DNA of 64,000 nt from Isoetes taiwanensis (GCA_021234155.1 JAJEKV010000211.1:496001-560000), one strand, 5' to 3'. Shown: positions 35,441-46,990, counted from the first letter of the stretch. Notes: generated from the sequence alone by a model not told the origin. Numbers and translations: made by a program.

Positions 35441-35779
35441 TTTGAGTAGGTCTACCTCAAAGGCCCGATATTTGGATATGTCCGAGGCGTGGAGGTTGAG
35501 ACGTGGAAGGTGCTTCTTGTCTTTGTTGAGCTCTAGTGGTGGCATGAACATTAGCCAACGTGGCGGCCTTAAAGCAGGCTTGCATGAGGTTTAGAATGCT
35601 TTGCTTAACTTTAGGCATGACATGTGGCATGAGTTTCTCCAAGTCAGGTGCAAAATGGACCTTTTGTCTCTCGCATGAGGAATTGTGTCGATTTGCAAAG
35701 GCGGGTTAGCGTGCCATTAGGAATAATGGTTAAGGGACGTGGCGCACGGTCCGGCGTGAGACCAAACCAACCCAATTTG

Positions 35780-37570
35780 ACTACCGGACCGGAGGATTGA
35801 GAGCTTGAAAAATTTCTTCTGTGCTTGTTGATCCATCCGAGGTTGACGGCGTGAGCTCGGGTTGATAGCGTGATTGCCGAGGTGCACGAGGTGGCTTAGA
35901 AGAACCGGACGCGGCCTTGTTTGCCATTGGCAACCCGGTTGGTAAGCCGAGGCGTCTGAGGTGGTCCGATTTGTACCGTGAAGTCGTAGACTGAACTTGT
36001 GGAAGTTGAGGACACGCCGTGGTGGTATGACCCCATTCTTGACAAGCTGATAACACCGAGCTTTAGAAGGATCAAAAGGAGGACGTGTGGTCCCCCGTTG
36101 TTGCTCCGATTCTTGATAGAGTTGATTGGGTTGAGCCCGCAGGTGGTTGCGGTGATAGTGGGATTGTTTTGAGGGGTTGTTTGCACTTGATAAACCATCT
36201 TGTTAAGGAAAGGTGTAGGATGAGGCGAAAGTGCACTCTTCCGGGGCATGATTGCACATGTTGCATCTTTTACAATGAGGCGGGGCCATTGGTGGAGTTG
36301 CACTCATTCGCCAAAGTGGCCTTGATATTTGCGAGATATGGCACCAGATCCGGACTGCTACCGGATTGGCTTGTTGAGGTTGAACAACAGCCGGTCGTGG
36401 AACCATGACGGGGTGGAATGAAAGGGAGCTCTGAAGAGCCACGCCCGCGGAGGAAACATTGATCGAAAGTGATTGACAAGATCGATAGCCTACCCCAGAG
36501 TCTTTCCGGACGCAGGTATTGATCCATGAGACGGATATTTGGAGGAAGTCCTTGGAGAAACCAGACCAAGATCCGCGGCTATTGGGGGGTACTCCTTGAG
36601 TTTCTTGAGCAGAATGTGAAGACGATCCATAAAAAAAAGGCCCGGACTCCGTGGGCCCTTGTTGAAGGTCATTGAGTTGCTTGAGATGAAGTTGATCATC
36701 ATCAGGTGGTCCCATAGTGAGAAAGAAAAGTTCTCATTTTCGACCAATCTTGTTTCCAAAGTGGCTTTTGTTGGACATGAGCCATTGATGAGGGGAGCCA
36801 CGCAGATGTGGTGGAAAAAAGATATGGAATTTCAGGTTGAGGTTGCGCATGACCATTCGGGACGAGCGAGCCTCAAATTCTTCCATGTGGGGCGGAGCAC
36901 TTTGGTCTAAGGGTTTGCCTTCGTGGTTGCCAAAGATGGGATAAGTCAACTTAAGGGTCCGGAAAGGTAGAGGTGAAAGTGTTGGGCTGGACAGAACATG
37001 ATAGTGAGGATATTGAGGTGGAGTTGGCGGTGGCATGGTGCCCGAAAAGACCCCGATGAAGGGTTGGCCGAGGTGGAGGTACCGGGAGGTGCCCGATCAT
37101 TGGTTTTGAGGTCCATCAAGGTTGTAAAGCGGGAAGAGTGGTGGGAAATGTAGGAAGGGAAATTCCCCGGGAGGAGCAAAAGAGACATGTGGATATCCCC
37201 GCCCACCCGTAGGGAGAGATGATGGTTGTGAAGGCAGAGGCGCATGGCCGTAAGACCCGATGGATGAAGGCATGTTCGGGGTATGAAAGTAAGGTTGAGC
37301 AAAGTTGATTTCGGATAGGGCCCTGGATAGTGATGAGGAGACCGAGGTCGCGGAGCAATGTTTGCACGCTTTGAGGCGGGAACCGGGACGAGATAGGACA
37401 CGAGGGGTGGGTGGCTCCGACCGAGCCCTAGGACCGAATGTGGCCTCCCAACGTGTCATAAGCAGAGCTATACATGTCGCGCGAACAACTTCCCTTCTCG
37501 ATGCCGCCTGCCAGACGCCGCCCGAAAGGAGTTCTTCGCCGAAGTTTCCGGAATAACGCATATGGCGCAC
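35780..37570 (-). pseudogene. Ty3 gag region, fragmented
   Basis: Several overlapping minus-strand frames show gag-like content. GNHEGKPLDQSAPPHMEEFE followed by ARSSRM lies near 36900. A CCHC-like knuckle region (CKRCNMCNHAPEECTF) lies near 36255, with Gln/Pro-rich linkers. The pieces require many frame changes. The gag start lies within about 50-100 bp of the 5' LTR end; no standard tRNA primer-binding site could be read there. Confidence 0.6.
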
Positions 37571-37611
37571 GTAATAAAGGAAAATCGAATCGCACCGGCA
37601 GCGGCGGATGT

Positions 37612-38180
37612 TGTTTGGGGTCTGTTCGAACTCCGCAAGACAGCCCTCCGTGGAGGACCTCGTGGATCTAACAGAGAACCGGGACTATGTCACGCTGGGT
37701 TTGCAAGAAGAGAACAAGAAGGAGAAAAACGTAACAAAAGAGAACAAATGAGAGGAAAATGATAAGCTTCCTTGATATCAATGATGAACATACATGAACT
37801 CTCTAATCGAGAAGACCGAAAAAAGACAAGACTCAAAACTCATCTCTAAATCATGTGCTAGCTCTACTCATATATATAGTACAATGGCCTTTGGCCCAAT
37901 ATAGACACTCGGATCGATCTCGGTCGCGACTCGAAGGAGGCCCGATTTGGTGATTACCCGGCAAGGCTCTTGAAATCAAACCCCGACGGCCGGTGGACGT
38001 GGTCGTCACTTTCTATCGCCGCCTCTTGTTGACGCCAGGTGTGGTCTTTGTCTGCGTGGTCTGCGCTTGGTCTTCTGGCGAGCCTTTGACGATGGACCCA
38101 CCGGGTTGTGGACTCTTGGACTTGACTTGGTCCGGTTGTGATGCATGAATAGTCCTGTACCAGGAGGCACAGGACTAACA
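37612..38180 (-). repeat. 5' LTR (right copy), 569 bp
   Basis: Partner of 26598-27194. TATATATA at 37870-37878 marks the likely promoter. The two LTRs differ by numerous 1-4 nt indels and some substitutions. Confidence 0.95.
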
Positions 38181-38185
38181 AATAT
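38181..38185. repeat. Target-site duplication AATAT (right copy)
   Basis: Immediately follows the right LTR end ACTAACA and matches 26593-26597 exactly. Confidence 0.93.
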
Positions 38186-38249
38186 ATTGACATCGTGCAA
38201 GCACAATGCCATCCATCCCTTCCTTTATGTGGGTGTTCTGGACATCTGC

Positions 38250-38590
38250 AGAACTCCTATTCTTAAGGGCACTCACAAAATTGAGGAAGCTCTCTGGTTG
38301 AACATAAAGAACTTATTTTTAAGCTCAGATGAAAGAGAGCTACAAGGTACCTGCACACGAATCCAAAAGACATATTAATACATACTTTGAATGAGTGTAA
38401 GAATGAAATAATAGAAAAATATTTAAAAGCCTATCTCCCATACACTTCTACCATCTTTGATGTGAAGTCAAGCTTCCAGCAAAACTCGTTGACGTCGGTT
38501 TGGAACACAACAGGTGCATGCTTAGGTGGATACTCCCTGCAAGGAGTGAATGGGACCAACCTTTTCCGTCAATCCACTAAACTGTACAAG
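38250..38590 (-). pseudogene. Exon-like fragments, unassigned
   Basis: Two short minus-strand segments look coding. One (about 38563-38430) reads LVPFTPCREYPPKHAPVVFQ, then TDVNEFCWKLDF. The other (about 38345-38266), after a TGTGCAG acceptor, reads SSLSSELKNKFFMFNQRASS and then stops. They could be the last exons of the gene above or a separate relic. No domain is recognised. Confidence 0.3.
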
Positions 38591-38639
38591 GAAACGAGAG
38601 CATCACAAAATTTATACAAGTAATGAATGGACAAGATAC

Positions 38640-39418
38640 TCATTTTGTTCTTTCATCACCATCTTTTGTGCCAGAGTCAGAGGCTGCTCCTTCTGCATCT
38701 TTTGTGGACTGTTGCACCTTGTTTGCTATGTCATCAAGCTCGCGGTCAATGTCCTGATCTTGTTCTATTTCTGACTCAAAAGCAGGTTTATCCTTAATTT
38801 CAACATGTGATCTTGTCCTATGTAAAAAACAACTATGGTTAATTATCATAAAACTGAGATGATTAAACAAATTAGCTAACTAATCCTGCACATACCTCTT
38901 TCTTGGTGGTGGTAGTGCTTTGCCTGGGGATTTCCTTTTTGGAAGGTTCTTTTTTGCTGCAACCTGTTTTTTTCCTCTTGGAGTTACAACAACCACCTTC
39001 TTTTGCTTCCTCCTTGGAGTAGACTCAACATCCACCTCTTCCTCTTGGGGCTCCTCTTCCCTGCACTTGCCTGGATTAAAATCAGGATCTGTATCTACTG
39101 TAGCATCTGTAATAGGTATAGAACTAGCATCTGCAGATGATGCTGATATTGGTGATGGAGCAGACCCTGATTTTGCAGCATCTGAAGCTTTCTCTGGAGC
39201 TTTTCCAATTACTAATATTTCAGTTGGTGCAGTTAATGATTTTTTAGCTCCTGATGGACCTAAGGATACATTTGGATCAGTTGGTAATGTCTCTACAACT
39301 CCTGCTGCTCTAGCTCTCAAAACTGCCATCTTCTCTATTTCTTCAATTTCAGACTGCCATGTTCGAGCCTGCACTGTTACTGGCAGAGACATCCTGGTTG
39401 GTGATTTGGAAGTGAAAG
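38640..39418 (-). CDS. C-terminal part of a basic/acidic nuclear-type protein, 2 exons
   Basis: Exon 39418-38896 follows a CTGCCAG acceptor and reads QARTWQSEIEEIEKMAVLRA, a Ser/Ala/Pro-rich stretch, an acidic block (EEEPQEEEVDVESTPRR) and a Lys/Arg-rich block (KKNLPKRKSPGKALPPPRKR) that could be a nuclear localisation signal. It joins in phase through a GTATGT donor and TACATAG acceptor to exon 38817-38640 (KDKPAFESEIEQDQDIDREL, ending GDERTK, stop). The upstream coiled-coil exons at 40.2-41.2 kb are on the same strand and may belong to the same gene. No family is recognised. Confidence 0.5.
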
Positions 39419-39439
39419 CTGGCAGCATGAGAAATATCA

Positions 39440-39780
39440 GGTACATTCTGGTACATTCATCTGTAACATGTACATTTCATGTACATAGAATGTATCAAAT
39501 GTACGTAACTTTAAAACCAGCCATTCAACCTACAAATGTACGTAACTTTAAAACTGGCCATTCAACCTACATCTTTGTACATTTAATGTACATAATGTAC
39601 ATAGATGGACATAAGCATGCCGAGAGAGAGAATATAGACCTATGCCCAAAAAATGCACATATATGTAACAAAGGTACATAGATATGAATCATCTATAGAT
39701 GCAATCCAACTACAGGAACACATGCATCCAAAAAAAGAACATGTACATCTACTTGCAGATGTAGACTCAATTAAATCCAT
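39440..39780. repeat. TGTACAT-rich low-complexity region
   Basis: Dense GTACATT/TGTACAT motifs, plus two near-identical copies of ACGTAACTTTAAAACYRGCC (near 39504 and 39539). It resembles 22230-22445. Confidence 0.75.
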
Positions 39781-40224
39781 GTATAACTAATACATAAAAC
39801 AAATCATACATCTGCAGTCCAAGCTCAAAAATAGAAGCATCAATAAACAAGCAAATATATGCCTATGTACCCCTGTAAACAGATGTACAATAAAAAAAAT
39901 ACATACAAGGAACAACAATGCACTATAAGATATACATGTAGAACTATGTAGATTACAGTAACAAATATGAATCAAGAGCAACCTAAGATTAATCATTTAG
40001 AGTAATGCATACATTGTCCAGCAGGGAAACCGAGCTGATTTTGAATGCCCTCATCCCAAATGCAGCTCTTTATGCAATTCTGTTTTTCATATACGAGATA
40101 AGACAAGCAAAAGAGGCAATAAGGATACCTGCAAGGAGCCAGCAACACCAAACCAGATTTGCCAAAGCCTTGGCCACAACAGGTACACGAATTGAATGAG
40201 ATGAACTCTTATATAGAAGTCCTC
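39780..40224. other. AT-rich spacer, no gene seen
   Basis: Probably intron or intergenic sequence between the two groups of minus-strand exons. Confidence 0.35.
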
Positions 40225-41191
40225 CTATAGGATTTGGCCTAAGTGCAGAGCAATAGGTCCTGCTCTCCCCATGAAATTCAAAATCTGTGAGTGCCTTTGT
40301 TGAACAAGTTCCATGCAGCTAAGTTTCTCCTTTGCTTGTTGAATTGAAATTTCATGTTTTTCAATGTCTCTAGTTGCTTCCTGCAAACCAATCTCCAGCT
40401 TAGCATAGTGCTGCTGCTTCTCTGTTCTACTCATAACTAAGTCTTCCAATTTGTATTCAACACTCCATAGCTAACTTGATTTCCAGCAGGATCATTGGCC
40501 AATTTGTCAAATTCCAACTTTGTGACTTTTATTTTTTGGGAAATCTGCTGCAAATCTTCTTCTATCATATCCTTTTTACCCTCAATCCTACTGATCACTT
40601 TCAATGCATCCCTCCTTTTTGCTTCCAGTGCTTCCATTTCATTCAATAGGTTAATTTTATCCTCTGAACCATGCTTAAGTAACTAGTTTATTATATCAAC
40701 ATCATATTTAGAATAGTCCAGAGCCCTAACATTCTGATGCAATACCACCTCCTGCTTGATGTTTGACGATTTTTCTGTTGTAGATTCCTCTGTGATATCT
40801 GAAGTTTTGGCAAGATCCTTGGCGGTCTTAATAAGGCGTCCCTTCAAATGAAGAGCAAACCCGAGCAAAATATGTGGAAATATAGTGGTTTGTTACCTGC
40901 TTCTTGCCATAAACCAATTCATAATATTTAAAAAATTCTTCTTTCCATGCATTCTAAACTCTGCCTTCCTTGAATCCTCTTCTATTCTTTGGAGCTGCAC
41001 CCCATACTTCATTCATAATTTCCTCGAGTCCGGATATGTGGATCTCGACATGTTTTTCACGGAGATTTTTGGCCTGGATCACTGCCAAGTTTTCTCTTTG
41101 CTGGTAATTTTCCACTGCCGGAATTGCTGGTTTCTTGGTTCGGTTGTGGTGAAGAGCAAGCACTGAGTTGGGGAACGGATTTTGGGGCCAT
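40225..41191 (-). pseudogene. Coiled-coil gene, N-terminal exons, interrupted
   Basis: A candidate start (ATG at 41191, context ACTATGGCC) gives MAPKSVPQLSACSSPQPNQE and a basic stretch LPAKRKLG, then stops at 41057. In the overlapping frame the sequence continues as EKHVEIHISGLEEIMNEVWG, an in-frame TAG at about 40954, then NAWKEEFFKYYELVYGKKQ to a CAG|GTAAC donor at 40897. The next exon (from 40841) joins in phase (GRLIKTAKDLAKTSDI), has another TAG at 40683, and runs as a long coiled coil (NEMEALEAKRRDALKVISRI; KDMIEEDLQQISQKIKVTKL) to a +1 shift near 40460, then ATRDIEKHEISIQQAKEKLS. Two stops and two shifts suggest decay. No family is recognised. Confidence 0.45.
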
Positions 41192-41412
41192 AGTTGGACC
41201 AAGAATTGGTGATCAGAATGGAGAGAGTATGCACGGGCGGAATAGCGACGAGCGAGGCAAAGCAGGCAAGAATTTGGTAAAGAAATTTAAAGTCCGAAAA
41301 TGGTGCGGTTTCAGAGTGGTGGATAGCATTAATTATGGCGGTTACTAGCAGTTCATGATTATAGGACTCCCTAATCTATGCATTGGGTACATATGTATAA
41401 CTATAAAAAGGG

Positions 41413-42130
41413 CTACATTTCTAGACCCCCTTTCATGTTTTTACTCAAGCAGTATCTTCTTAACTTCTCCAAGACTCTCCTCAAATGGATCACATGACCA
41501 TCCATTGATTTGTTGTAAACCAAGATATCATCAAAGAAGATGATGAGGAACTTGTCTAAGAACTCTCTGAAGACATCGTTCATCAAACACATATAAGTTG
41601 TTGGCGCGTTTGATAGGCCAAAGGGCATGACTGTCAACTCATAGTGCCCAGAAAGTAGTCTTATGAATATCATCCTCCTTGATCCTTATTTGGTGATAGC
41701 CCGACCTAATGTCAATTTTGGAGAAAACCCTTGCTCCCTAGAGCTGGTTCACTTAGGTCATCGGCCCTTGGCAATGCATGCTTGTTCTTTATCATTTACT
41801 TATTAAGCTGTCGATAACCAATGCACATTCTTAGACTTCCGCCTTTCTTCTTCACAAAGAGAATAGGAGCTTCAACGGGCGATATGTTTCGTCAAATGAA
41901 TCCAAGCTCTAGCAATTCTTGCAAGTGCTTCTTTAGCGCGCCACTAGCTCTGGGGTGTTCTCCTATAGAGAGCCTTGCTAGTCAGCTTAGCATCTAGTGT
42001 AAGAGTAATCTCACACTCCATGCCTCTATAGGATGGTAGCTCACGAATTTCATCCAGAACGTGGCCATGAAACTCCTTAAATTGCTTAGCAACTGCTGCT
42101 CTAGGTAATTGCTTTAAGCTTATCTCTTCC
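41413..42130 (-). pseudogene. Chromovirus-type Ty3 RT fragment
   Basis: Minus-strand frames give [36 protein letters not shown], then in frame 41673-41413 [50 protein letters not shown]. The FFDD catalytic motif and the spacing are those of plant chromoviruses. This differs from the 26.6-38.2 kb element. Stops and frameshifts make it non-functional. Confidence 0.85.
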
Positions 42131-43450
42131 TCCTTATGCTAGAATTAATAAGGTTGCAATATTATTTCTATTAATCATATCATAGTTATACAATTTTAAC
42201 TCAAAAGTTAAAACAATACACTTCAGATTTAAATTATTTAAGTTATTATAAGCTCGGAGGGTTTAATCTCTTGGTCAGCACTTGGAGTTGAACTGTTTGA
42301 TGTCTTTTAGCTTGACGCCCTTATCGATGTTGCAGAGGATGTCTCGTGAAAATCCTCTCTACAAAGCTCTAGCCAAGCTGGGGGTCTTTGGAAGTTACGG
42401 TGGCGTCAATGCCGCTACTACCGCTAGGGACACGTCTTATAGATGCCCTCATGCAAAATTCAAACTGTATAGTGCCACTGGCCTCTTGAAGAGAATAACG
42501 TGATCTGTATTCTCCCTCATCTTGGCATGCTTGCTAAAATTCGATAGTGCTGTGAGGAGGGCAACAACTTCTTCCCCCCTTGGGCTGATCCCCTTGTGGA
42601 ACACTGTAATTTGCCCTTGGCTTAGGGTTGGCAGGTAGTATCGAAGGGCTTTTCCCTCTTTGGGGTCCTGTCTTTGCATTTCCTAATCATGTTCCTTTCC
42701 TCCAGGCTGAGCTGCCGATGATATCCACTGCGATAGGTCGTCATGGTCTCTTTGCATCATGACGACGCTCTCCAAATTGATGTGAGCCTTTTCTCTCACG
42801 CTGATCGATCTAAGAGGCCAGCTCGTGCTAGATCCTCTGTCTGGATTCTATATGTTCCTTTGGATTTCTTGGAACTCTTCTTGTGATATGAATGATTGCT
42901 ACTGTTAAAAACTCTACTCTATATGCCACAACTGACATTGTTTTCCTCGCGTAGGAGTGTCATTCAGCTACCTCACGGGAAAACTCTTGGTACATGTAGT
43001 CGACGAGGTCCCGTTGTTGTCCTTCTGCCATAAGTCCTAAGAGTTCATCTATTCTTAGTCCTTTCTCCAAGCAATATGGTAGCTGAAGGATGTTGTTGGC
43101 AAGAAGCTACTCCTTTCCTTCGAAGGCCACCGAGGATAAGGCTATTATGCTCATGTAATCTGGCATACTCCTCATCTGATCCCAAATCTGGTTCCTGACC
43201 TTTGCACCTCGACCGTACACTTGACTGAATATCTCCAAGGAGACCCATTTCCCTCCCTTGGTGGGATGGTAACTTCCCAAGCTAGGACTTGCTAATCATA
43301 CTGCCACATGATGTTGGTGTCGAAGGAAGTCCTTGTCAATGTTGCGAGGTCAAAGAGGTGGTCGAACACTTGGAAAGCTTCTTCAATAGGCACCTCACTG
43401 ATGTGGTTGGTGGTGGTGTATCATTCGATAAAGTTGGTCGGAGCCATTGG
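42131..43450 (-). pseudogene. Probable gag/protease remnant upstream of the chromovirus RT
   Basis: Broken minus-strand frames (42679-42449, 43248-43045 and flanks) carry short segments such as DDLSQWISSAAQPGG and LVEDFQVFDHLFDLATLT. They have the position expected for gag and the linker, but no motif is decisive. Confidence 0.35.
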
Positions 43451-44034
43451 GGCAGAACTAGGGTAATAAATGGCTTGGGATGATAACTAAAGAGTTGCAA
43501 AATTGTTTGAGCAAGAAGAGCACAAGTTTAGGTGAGGAAAAAGTCAAATGGGATTCCTCTATATAGAACATGGCTGCCTAAGTTTCTGTGACGGAACTGG
43601 CTGTTGGAGGAATCTAAGTTCTGGAATGTATAATGGATCAATTTGACTGATTTAAGGAGCTGGCATAGCTAAAACAAGGCAAGAAACATATTGAAGTGGT
43701 TTATTGGGTGATTTTTCGGCAACTTTGGATCAAACTGGGTCAAACCGCATTACTTCGCGCAAAAAGGCTCTCCAAGAATGTACAAAGGGCTCTAGGAACG
43801 GAGTGACGTGGTGAGTCTGTTTTGATCAAATTTTGACCTATTTGGCTGATTTGAGATGCTAACATGCATAGATTACTTAGTTCTAGGCAATCTACACCTC
43901 ATTGATCTAACACTTCTAAGCAAAATTTTGGGGTAACTGGGTTACTTCGTGCGAAAGGGGATCTCCTGGATTGTGGGAAGGCCTTCAGGCACGTAGTGAC
44001 CCGGGTGAGCACATTTAGACCAACCACTTCCAAG

Positions 44035-44310
44035 TTATAACAAAATTGACATAAAAGGTTTATATGTAAATAGATCCAAAATTTTACAAAAACTCCTAAT
44101 TTCATCTTTTCTAATCCTTCGTGCCAAGTTCAAGTCCTTGGGCATGACAATCACCTTTTTTGCATGAATAGCGCAGAGGTTCTCTTCTTTGGAGAGCTGG
44201 ACGAGCTTTGCCTCCGATGCCTCTTGCAATGCTCGAACTATCATCGGTGTGACCCGATAATCCGTCTTGAAGTCCTGCAACACTTCTCGGAGGAGGAGCT
44301 CGAAGGGTGC
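44035..44310 (-). pseudogene. Histone H3 core-fold fragment
   Basis: The minus-strand frame reads [20 protein letters not shown], then [40 protein letters not shown] and RKDE. This aligns without gaps to the canonical H3 block PFQRLVREIAQDFKTDLRF to KDIQLARRIRGERA, covering helices alphaN, alpha2 and alpha3 of the histone fold. About half the residues are changed, concentrated in loop 1 and early alpha2. The N-terminal tail is absent: a TAA lies in frame just upstream (about 44317), and the frame runs 20-30 residues past the normal end. It may be a diverged pseudogene, an exon of a split H3 variant, or a fragment carried by a retroelement. Centromeric H3 is possible but loop 1 is not lengthened. 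Confidence 0.7.
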
Positions 44311-44399
44311 TTGGAATTAGGTCCATGATGGATCCTCTTCGACATCCTCGGTCGAGGTTGGGGGGTTTACATTGGTTCTTTGGTCTACCTCCCTTCACG

Positions 44400-46860
44400 A
44401 ACTTCAGCGTAGCCTGCTTGCAGTTCCAGTCGTTGTACCTGATCCACCGTCGAAACTAGATATTGAAGCTCTAAAATACTTTTTTGTTAGGCGTTATCTT
44501 AATAAGTGTCATCCCTTTTGTTGAAGGCAACTCACGCTGAATTCTCCTCACTCTATTTATTTCCCCTTTTCAATTCTTAATTCGATTCTTGGATTGCTTA
44601 AAATTGATCAAGATTTGATAATAAGATAAAGGGATGTATTCTTGGAAAGGGGTTCGTCTATGGATCAAACCATTTTTGGAACCTTGCCTTCTTAACGAAT
44701 AATCAAGTGCTATGTTTTGCTTGCCATTTTCCAGATCAGGTCAAGAAATGGGGATCAAAGGGCATCAACTATATCTGAGACTTCTTGGATGATGAAAGCA
44801 TGTTGATCCCTTTTTGGCCAATGAAGGTATTAATTCTTCTTTCCTTTATAACAATATATGAGCTACCCTCGTCTATGGCCTCTGGTCGAATAATGACATC
44901 ACCTAGAACCATAATGGAAGGACTGGTCTCATTGTTAGAAACTCTTAGTGTATTTATTTGGGGACCAACATATCATTGATCGCCTCAAGTGGAATATTGA
45001 CTTGGACAAGTGTATCCAAAACTTCAATTTTATGGAGGAGTCCTATTTATCCCAATATTATGTCCTTCGTGTGGCAGGTTTAGCGTAAGGCTTTGGCTAC
45101 TAACAAGAAGAAGGCTCAATATGACCAACCTGACATTTGGATCAAGTGCCTTGGTGCTGCTGAAAGAGAGAAAAAGTTACTTAGATAATGTTTATGATCT
45201 GAGTGGATTTTAAATCTTGCATCAAATTTATTTGGTTATAATCTGTCTGACCTAACAGAAATTGGTTTCTTCGTGACCAGCAAACCTACATATTGGAAAG
45301 AAACAATTTTATGTTCACCCCCAAAAACTTCTCGAGGCAGCCTCTCTCGATTGCGTTCCATCTTGAGGTCATGCGCTGATGCCCCTGACCCCCCTCCCCC
45401 GGGAGCTCGGCTCCCCGATCCGACAGTTGAATCTTTCATTCACGGATAATATTATAAGCATGTTCAAAAAAAAATCCACTATGGTATCGAGGAAAGTTAT
45501 CAAACTGCAAAGCTCCTGTGGGGGTTACCGATTAGAGACTCAAATGTTCTGTCGCTCGAGCTGGATGAGGACTCTGGAATGGCAATTCAACTCTGTCATG
45601 TAGCTCAAAATTTCAAAATTAGCTTACAGGCCGAGTTACATAGTCAGTTTTTCCAAAGAAGGGAATACGGATGCCTCACCAAGCAGTATTCGCACGCACC
45701 AACTAGGCCAGAATGTCCTTGTGGTCTTAGTGTTGCTCGACCTGAGTGTGTCTGTTGCCTAGGAGGCTGCTATTTGTCTAAGCTAGAACTTGGTTGATCT
45801 TGCTCTTGCTATGCTGGTCGTGCCAGATGTGCATAGGTAGCTCAATATGGAAAGCGGCTGTAATGTCTATACTTGCTTTCAATATTTAAAGCTAAGAGCT
45901 TAACTCTTGGTGCTTCGATGCCTGCTTTTGCAATTCCCGCATGCAATGACGCGACTACTCATGATATTTGGCATGTATCCCCTTACCTTGCAAAGTGAGT
46001 GCCTTTTACAGCTCTGACATATCATGGTCCTGCCGAGAGCAACCTTTTTTCAAACCTTGAAGCCTGGAGGTCGTGCCAATGTCCCTAGCAGAATTTGCCC
46101 TCCCAGCATTGATTCTGTCCTATAGAGGCGGTTGGATATTGATGGCCATCTTGACAACCTTGATATGGATCTATGCTATGGTCTCCCTAATTTCTTGCTC
46201 AAAATATTTCTTGTCTTGGACCATGGTATCGAGTCCTTTTTATGTTGTAGTCAGATTTGCTCAGAGTTCGGCAACGTCCCAGTTTATTCTAATGATGTTC
46301 AAATGTGCAAGCTGAACACGATCATCAAAACTGCTAGATGTGCAATTCAATGCCAAAGATGTGTTGCTTTTCTATGTCCAGCTGGTTCTCTAGTAATGCC
46401 ATTGCCGGAAACTCTATTTGCTCAGCAAGACGTGCCAGCTTGAATATGGGGCTTTCAACATTTGCTTCCAGGCTCTTTAGACTGGGGATCTGGGATTGTT
46501 TACGAGCGGCTTGCTGCTAGGTTAACCGGCGGCCGTAGGCCTGCCTAGTCAAGCATGTTGCATTTGCCTTTGCTCTTGCTGCTTTTCCCAATGTAGGCTT
46601 GTCAATCTTGTCTATATGATCCATTTTGCGCAATGGAATGAAGCCATTGAAGGCTTTAACAGAAGTTTGTCTGCCATGTTGGATGTGCCTGTGGTGGATG
46701 TGGTTCTACAGGCATGTCCATAGGGATTGGGAGGAAGAGTCCATTGGGGGGGCTAGAAAGGGTTTAAGCCTGGATATATCATAACACTGTACTACATTAC
46801 ATTGCATTTTCTTTGAACGAGAAATTATTAAATGCACAGTCAGAGTGGAATTGCATGCAC
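44400..46860. other. No confident gene; probable old transposon debris
   Basis: Short frames on both strands. A Pro/Gly-rich GC patch at 45375-45425 stands out. One minus-strand segment (about 46510-46330) reads SLEANVESPIFKLARLAEQI and continues for some 30 residues without an identifiable family. Confidence 0.35.
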
Positions 46861-46879
46861 AACAACAACAATTTATTTT

Positions 46880-46990
46880 ATTGGTCTAATAATGGGGACC
46901 TTAAAAATACATTGCCCCGAGGTCACGGGTTCAAGCACAACTAATCGGTCATGTGGTAGAGACCTTAAACATGCTATGCACTCGATAATC
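46880..46990 (+). mobile_element. tRNA-like SINE fragment
   Basis: TTGGTCTAATAATGG (box A-like, 46880) and GGGTTCAAGC (box B, near 46928) are spaced like an RNA polymerase III internal promoter. No complete tRNA structure can be drawn. This is probably a degenerate SINE. Confidence 0.35.

Larger units (their letters stand above)
26598..38180 (-). mobile_element. Full-length Ty3-type LTR retrotransposon, 11.6 kb
   Basis: The two LTRs (26598-27194 and 37612-38180) start TGTTTGGGGTC and end GGACTAACA, and are flanked by the 5-bp duplication AATAT. A polypurine tract precedes the 3' LTR on the minus strand. Order on the minus strand from 38180 downward: LTR, gag, protease, RT, RNase H, integrase, a large coiled-coil ORF, a 205-residue ORF, LTR. 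Protease-RT-RNase H-integrase order and RT/integrase motifs place it in Ty3/gypsy. Extra ORFs after integrase recall the Tat and Athila lineages, but I do not assign one. gag-pol is broken by many small indels while the two downstream ORFs are open. Confidence 0.95.
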
